Part shown: positions 7,388-9,429 of the stretch, piece after piece
How the letters are laid out: every line of letters starts with the position of its first letter
Position numbering within the stretch: the stretch's first letter is position 1
Assembly (NCBI GenBank): GCA_947177885.1
Contig: CAMWWF010000091.1
Location: 1-9,429, forward strand
DNA from: an uncultured Lachnospiraceae bacterium
GTDB lineage: Bacteria; Bacillota_A; Clostridia; Lachnospirales; Lachnospiraceae
Length of the DNA stretch: 9,429 nucleotides
Reading direction: 5' to 3'
Notes under the pieces: generated by a model
The model's database searches: none
What the model was told of the DNA's origin: nothing
What the model saw: the letters and a program-made list of their open reading frames with translations, nothing else
Program-made: the position numbers and the translations under genes

Positions 7388-7417
7388 TTGGAAATACTTA
7401 CCTTTGTATGCTATAAT
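7388..7417 (+). promoter_or_regulatory. Candidate main promoter P2 for the kdu unit
   Basis: A perfect TATAAT (7412-7417) preceded by an extended -10 TG (7409-7410) lies 18 bases after TTGGAA (7388-7393). This is the best sigma-A promoter in the window. Transcription would begin near 7424, giving a leader of about 80 bases before the GTG start of kduI. Confidence 0.7.
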
Positions 7418-7430
7418 GTAAGTGCTTTCA
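7417..7430. promoter_or_regulatory. Candidate CcpA cre site over the P2 start
   Basis: TGTAAGTGCTTTCA matches the Gram-positive cre consensus TGWAANCGNTNWCA at 13 of 14 positions (T in place of the central C). It overlaps the last base of the -10 and the predicted start site, a position at which CcpA represses. This fits carbon catabolite repression of a uronate-use operon. Confidence 0.6.
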
Positions 7431-7443
7431 TAAAAGGTAACAC

Positions 7444-7487
7444 TCAATATCGGTCTTTTCTCTAAAACATCACTGACCGGATATTGA
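7444..7487 (+). promoter_or_regulatory. Leader hairpin before kduI
   Basis: TCAATATCGGTC (7444-7455) pairs with GACCGGATATTGA (7475-7487) with a single bulged base, enclosing a 19-nt loop. It ends three bases before the purine-rich AAGAGAGG ribosome binding site (7491-7498), so it would lie in the 5' untranslated RNA from P2 and could affect initiation or mRNA stability. Confidence 0.55.
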
Positions 7488-7506
7488 AGAAAGAGAGGCG
7501 TGTAAG

Positions 7507-8367
7507 GTGGAACTTAGAACAGCAGTATCACCAAGAGATGTGAAGCATTATACCACAGAGCGTCTGAGAGAGGAGTTCCTGATCCGGAATCTCTTCGTTC
7601 CCGGCGAGATCAAGCTGGTATACAGCCACATTGACAGAATCATTACGGGTGCGGCAGTGCCTGTAGAGCCGATCACCCTGACGGCAGGGGACGAGCTCCG
7701 TGCAGAGTACTTCTGCCAGAGAAGAGAACTCGGCGTGATCAATATCGGAGGAGCCGGCACCATTACCGTTGACGGTAAGGTATACAAGGTGGGCTTCAAA
7801 GAGGCAATGTACATCGGAATGGGTTCCAGAGACATCGTTTTCGCCAGTGATGATGCTTCCGAACCTGCGAAATTTTATCTGAATTCCGCTCCTGCACACA
7901 GGACCTGTCCCACTGTGCTGATCAGGCCGGAGGGCACTCCTGAGGATGGTGTGGTCATTGTAAAGGACGAGAATAAGGTAGAGCTTGGTTCTCTGGAGGA
8001 TGCGAATCACAGAGTCATCTGCAAGTATATCCTTCCCGGCCAGGTGGAGAGCTGCCAGCTGGAGATGGGAATGACCAGGCTTGAGCCGGGCAGTGTGTGG
8101 AATACGATGCCCTGCCATACCCACGACAGACGTATGGAGGTCTATCTCTATTTCGAGATGCCTGAGGATGCATTCGTAATGCATTACATGGGCGAACCCG
8201 ACGAGACGCGCCATATCGTCATGAGAAACGAGGAGGCTGTGATCTCTCCCAGCTGGTCCATCCATTCCGGATGCGGTTCCAGGGCATATACCTTTATCTG
8301 GGGTATGGTGGGCGAGAATCAGGACTTTGACGACATGGACGGTGTAGCCATGAAGGATTTAATGTAA
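7507..8367 (+). CDS. kduI: 5-keto-4-deoxyuronate isomerase (4-deoxy-L-threo-5-hexosulose-uronate ketol-isomerase)
   Basis: Isomerises 5-keto-4-deoxyuronate, formed from unsaturated uronates released by pectate or glycosaminoglycan lyases, to 3-deoxy-D-glycero-2,5-hexodiulosonate; cytosolic. The 286 aa product covers the whole KduI family (about 278 aa in E. coli), a double cupin. Metal ligands are all present: His204, His206 and Glu211 in MPCHTHDRRMEVYLYFEM (201-218) and His253 in SWSIHSGCG (249-257). The N-terminal MELRTAVSPRDVKHYTTERL and the FLIRNLFVPG segment (24-33) are family hallmarks. The start is a GTG at 7507, eight bases after GAGAGG (7493-7498). First gene of a two-gene unit with its own promoter region, probably inducible and catabolite-repressed. 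No lyase, transporter, kdgK or kdgA is visible, so those steps must be encoded elsewhere, possibly downstream. Confidence 0.96.
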   Translation: MELRTAVSPRDVKHYTTERLREEFLIRNLFVPGEIKLVYSHIDRIITGAAVPVEPITLTAGDELRAEYFCQRRELGVINIGGAGTITVDGKVYKVGFKEAMYIGMGSRDIVFASDDASEPAKFYLNSAPAHRTCPTVLIRPEGTPEDGVVIVKDENKVELGSLEDANHRVICKYILPGQVESCQLEMGMTRLEPGSVWNTMPCHTHDRRMEVYLYFEMPEDAFVMHYMGEPDETRHIVMRNEEAVISPSWSIHSGCGSRAYTFIWGMVGENQDFDDMDGVAMKDLM

Positions 8368-8383
8368 AGAGAAAGAAAAAAGT

Positions 8384-8409
8384 AACCGTACGGACTGGTC
8401 TGGACGGTT
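8384..8409 (+). other. Small hairpin between kduI and the dehydrogenase gene
   Basis: AACCGT (8384-8389) pairs with ACGGTT (8404-8409), with A-rich flanks on both sides. The 72-base spacer otherwise holds only the AAGGAG ribosome binding site of the next gene. It may be a processing or stability element setting relative expression; it lacks a T-run on the + strand. Confidence 0.4.
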
Positions 8410-8439
8410 GCGAAAAAATATCATAAAGGAGAAGCAGAA

Positions 8440-9249
8440 ATGGCAAACAACTATGTAAACAATTTTTCACTGGAAGGCAAGATCGCTCTGGTAACAGGCG
8501 CTTCCTATGGTATCGGTTTCGCGATCGCATCCGCTTATGCGGAGGCAGGCGCAACCATCGTTTTCAATGACATCAAGCAGGAACTGGTGGACAAGGGTCT
8601 GGCTGCCTATGCCGAGAAAGGCATCAAGGCTCACGGCTATGTATGCGACGTTACCAATGAGGAAGCGGTAAACGCCATGGTAGCTCAGATCGAGAAGGAA
8701 GTGGGCGTAATCGATATCCTGGTGAACAATGCGGGTATCATCAAGAGAATTCCCATGACCGAGATGACCGCGGATCAGTTCAGACAGGTGATCGACGTGG
8801 ATCTGAACGCGCCTTTCATCGTGTCCAAGGCTGTTATTCCCGCCATGATCAAGAAGGGCCACGGCAAGATCATCAACATCTGCTCCATGATGTCCGAGCT
8901 GGGCCGTGAGACAGTATCCGCATACGCTGCCGCAAAGGGCGGACTGAAGATGCTGACCAGAAACATCTGTTCCGAGTACGGCCAGTACAACATTCAGTGT
9001 AACGGCCTTGGCCCCGGCTATATCGAGACCCCTCAAACGGCGCCTCTGCGCGAGAAGCAGCCCGATGGAAGCAGACATCCCTTCGATCAGTTCATCTGTG
9101 CCAAGACTCCCGCCAACAGATGGTTAAAGCCGGAAGAGCTGGCAGGTCCTGCCGTATTCCTTGCTTCCGAGGCATCCAATGCGGTGAACGGGCATATCCT
9201 TTACGTTGACGGCGGTATCCTTGCATACATCGGCAAACAGCCGGAATAG
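8440..9249 (+). CDS. SDR dehydrogenase: KduD-role, sequence close to gluconate 5-dehydrogenase (IdnO/DhuD-like)
   Basis: Classical short-chain dehydrogenase of 269 aa. It has the nucleotide motif TGASYGIG (19-26), NNAG (96-99), the catalytic Ser149, Tyr162 and Lys166 (INICSM, SAYAAAK), and PGYIET after the active site. ND at 43-44 after the second beta strand leaves NAD versus NADP preference open. The run INICSMMSELGRETVSAY (145-162) and KMLTRNICSEYGQYNIQ (170-186) match IdnO-type gluconate 5-dehydrogenases and the streptococcal DhuD enzymes more closely, from memory, than E. coli KduD. Next to kduI the likely reaction is reduction of 3-deoxy-D-glycero-2,5-hexodiulosonate to 2-keto-3-deoxygluconate, which then enters the KDG kinase/aldolase route. 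Ribosome binding site AAGGAG (8426-8431) and ATG at 8440. Codons AAG, ATC, CTG and GGC are favoured, as in well-expressed genes. Family certain; substrate inferred from context, so no symbol is given. Confidence 0.9.
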   Translation: MANNYVNNFSLEGKIALVTGASYGIGFAIASAYAEAGATIVFNDIKQELVDKGLAAYAEKGIKAHGYVCDVTNEEAVNAMVAQIEKEVGVIDILVNNAGIIKRIPMTEMTADQFRQVIDVDLNAPFIVSKAVIPAMIKKGHGKIINICSMMSELGRETVSAYAAAKGGLKMLTRNICSEYGQYNIQCNGLGPGYIETPQTAPLREKQPDGSRHPFDQFICAKTPANRWLKPEELAGPAVFLASEASNAVNGHILYVDGGILAYIGKQPE

Positions 9250-9254
9250 TCGAT

Positions 9255-9374
9255 CATCACAAAGCCAGGTCGGCTGTCATGCAGATGCCGTGCTCGCACG
9301 GACAGCTGCATGAGGGACGATCAGGCGCGTGCAACGCCCCTGCAAGGCGAAGCGTTGCAGGGTGTGGTGAGAGA
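9255..9374. repeat. Tandem structured repeat, complete unit 1 (120 bp)
   Basis: The first 55 bases (9255-9309) recur without a mismatch at 9375-9429, giving a period of exactly 120 bp. It starts six bases after the stop codon of the dehydrogenase gene. Hairpin A: TCATGCAG (9277-9284) with CTGCATGA (9306-9313) around CCGTG/CACGG (9288-9292, 9297-9301). Hairpin B: TGCAACGC (9330-9337) with GCGTTGCA (9352-9359). No coding frame or insertion-sequence feature is evident. I do not recognise the element. Confidence 0.85.
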
Positions 9375-9429
9375 CATCACAAAGCCAGGTCGGCTGTCAT
9401 GCAGATGCCGTGCTCGCACGGACAGCTGC
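9375..9429. repeat. Tandem structured repeat, unit 2, cut by the window end
   Basis: Identical to 9255-9309 and truncated by the window edge, so the number of units and the far boundary of the array are unknown. Identity ends exactly at 9375 on the left: the preceding bases (GAGA) differ from those before unit 1 (CGAT), which fixes the repeat boundary at CATCAC. Confidence 0.85.

Larger units (their letters stand above)
7362..7468. repeat. Pair of perfect 12-bp inverted repeats flanking P2
   Basis: GTTTTAGAGAAA (7362-7373) is the exact reverse complement of TTTCTCTAAAAC (7457-7468). The centres are 95 bp apart, near nine helical turns, with P2 between them. The right arm sits in the loop of the leader hairpin 7444-7487. 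They could be paired sites for a looping regulator, or arms of an alternative RNA fold in transcripts from P1. Confidence 0.55.

Noticed and set aside
7528..8265. Reverse-strand frame opposite kduI
   Set aside because: His/Arg-rich antisense shadow of a certain gene; no independent start signals.
8467..9078. Reverse-strand frame opposite the dehydrogenase gene
   Set aside because: Shadow frame; all SDR motifs are on the + strand.
9255..9429. CRISPR array
   Set aside because: The repeated segment is at least 55 bp at a 120-bp period with internal hairpins, and only one interval is visible; no cas genes are present.

Overview
The window reads as a piece of a Firmicutes chromosome, most likely a gut Lachnospiraceae-type Clostridia. 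This is inferred from gene order, strong GGAGG-type ribosome binding sites and protein character; no marker gene proves it. All eight genes lie on the + strand.

Bases 1-7217 carry a housekeeping cluster whose order is conserved in many Clostridia (with a close relative in Bacillus): ispA (5' end outside the window), dxs, tlyA, nadK, argR and recN. It joins isoprenoid precursor synthesis (Dxs makes DXP at the head of the MEP pathway, IspA condenses the C5 products), rRNA 2'-O-methylation (TlyA), NADP supply (NadK), arginine-responsive control (ArgR) and double-strand break repair (RecN). Two unusually long gaps interrupt the cluster: 852-1070 before dxs and 3885-4130 before nadK. Each contains a strong inverted repeat; the first also has a possible 69-codon reading frame. 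A hairpin after recN (7226-7252) probably ends the cluster.

Bases 7253-7506 are an AT-rich control region. It holds two candidate sigma-A promoters, a perfect odd-centred palindrome, a near-consensus catabolite-repression (cre) site over the probable start of the second promoter, a pair of 12-bp inverted repeats 95 bp apart, and a leader hairpin just before the ribosome binding site.

Bases 7507-9249 encode a two-gene uronate catabolic unit. KduI isomerises 5-keto-4-deoxyuronate, the product of pectin or glycosaminoglycan lyase digestion, and an SDR dehydrogenase related to KduD/IdnO/DhuD handles the resulting keto-deoxy sugar acid. The control region fits a sugar-inducible, glucose-repressed operon.

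From 9255, six bases after the last stop codon, a 120-bp tandem repeat begins and runs off the window. Each unit can form two hairpins, each with an alternative mutually exclusive pairing. I do not recognise this element; it is the least explained signal here.
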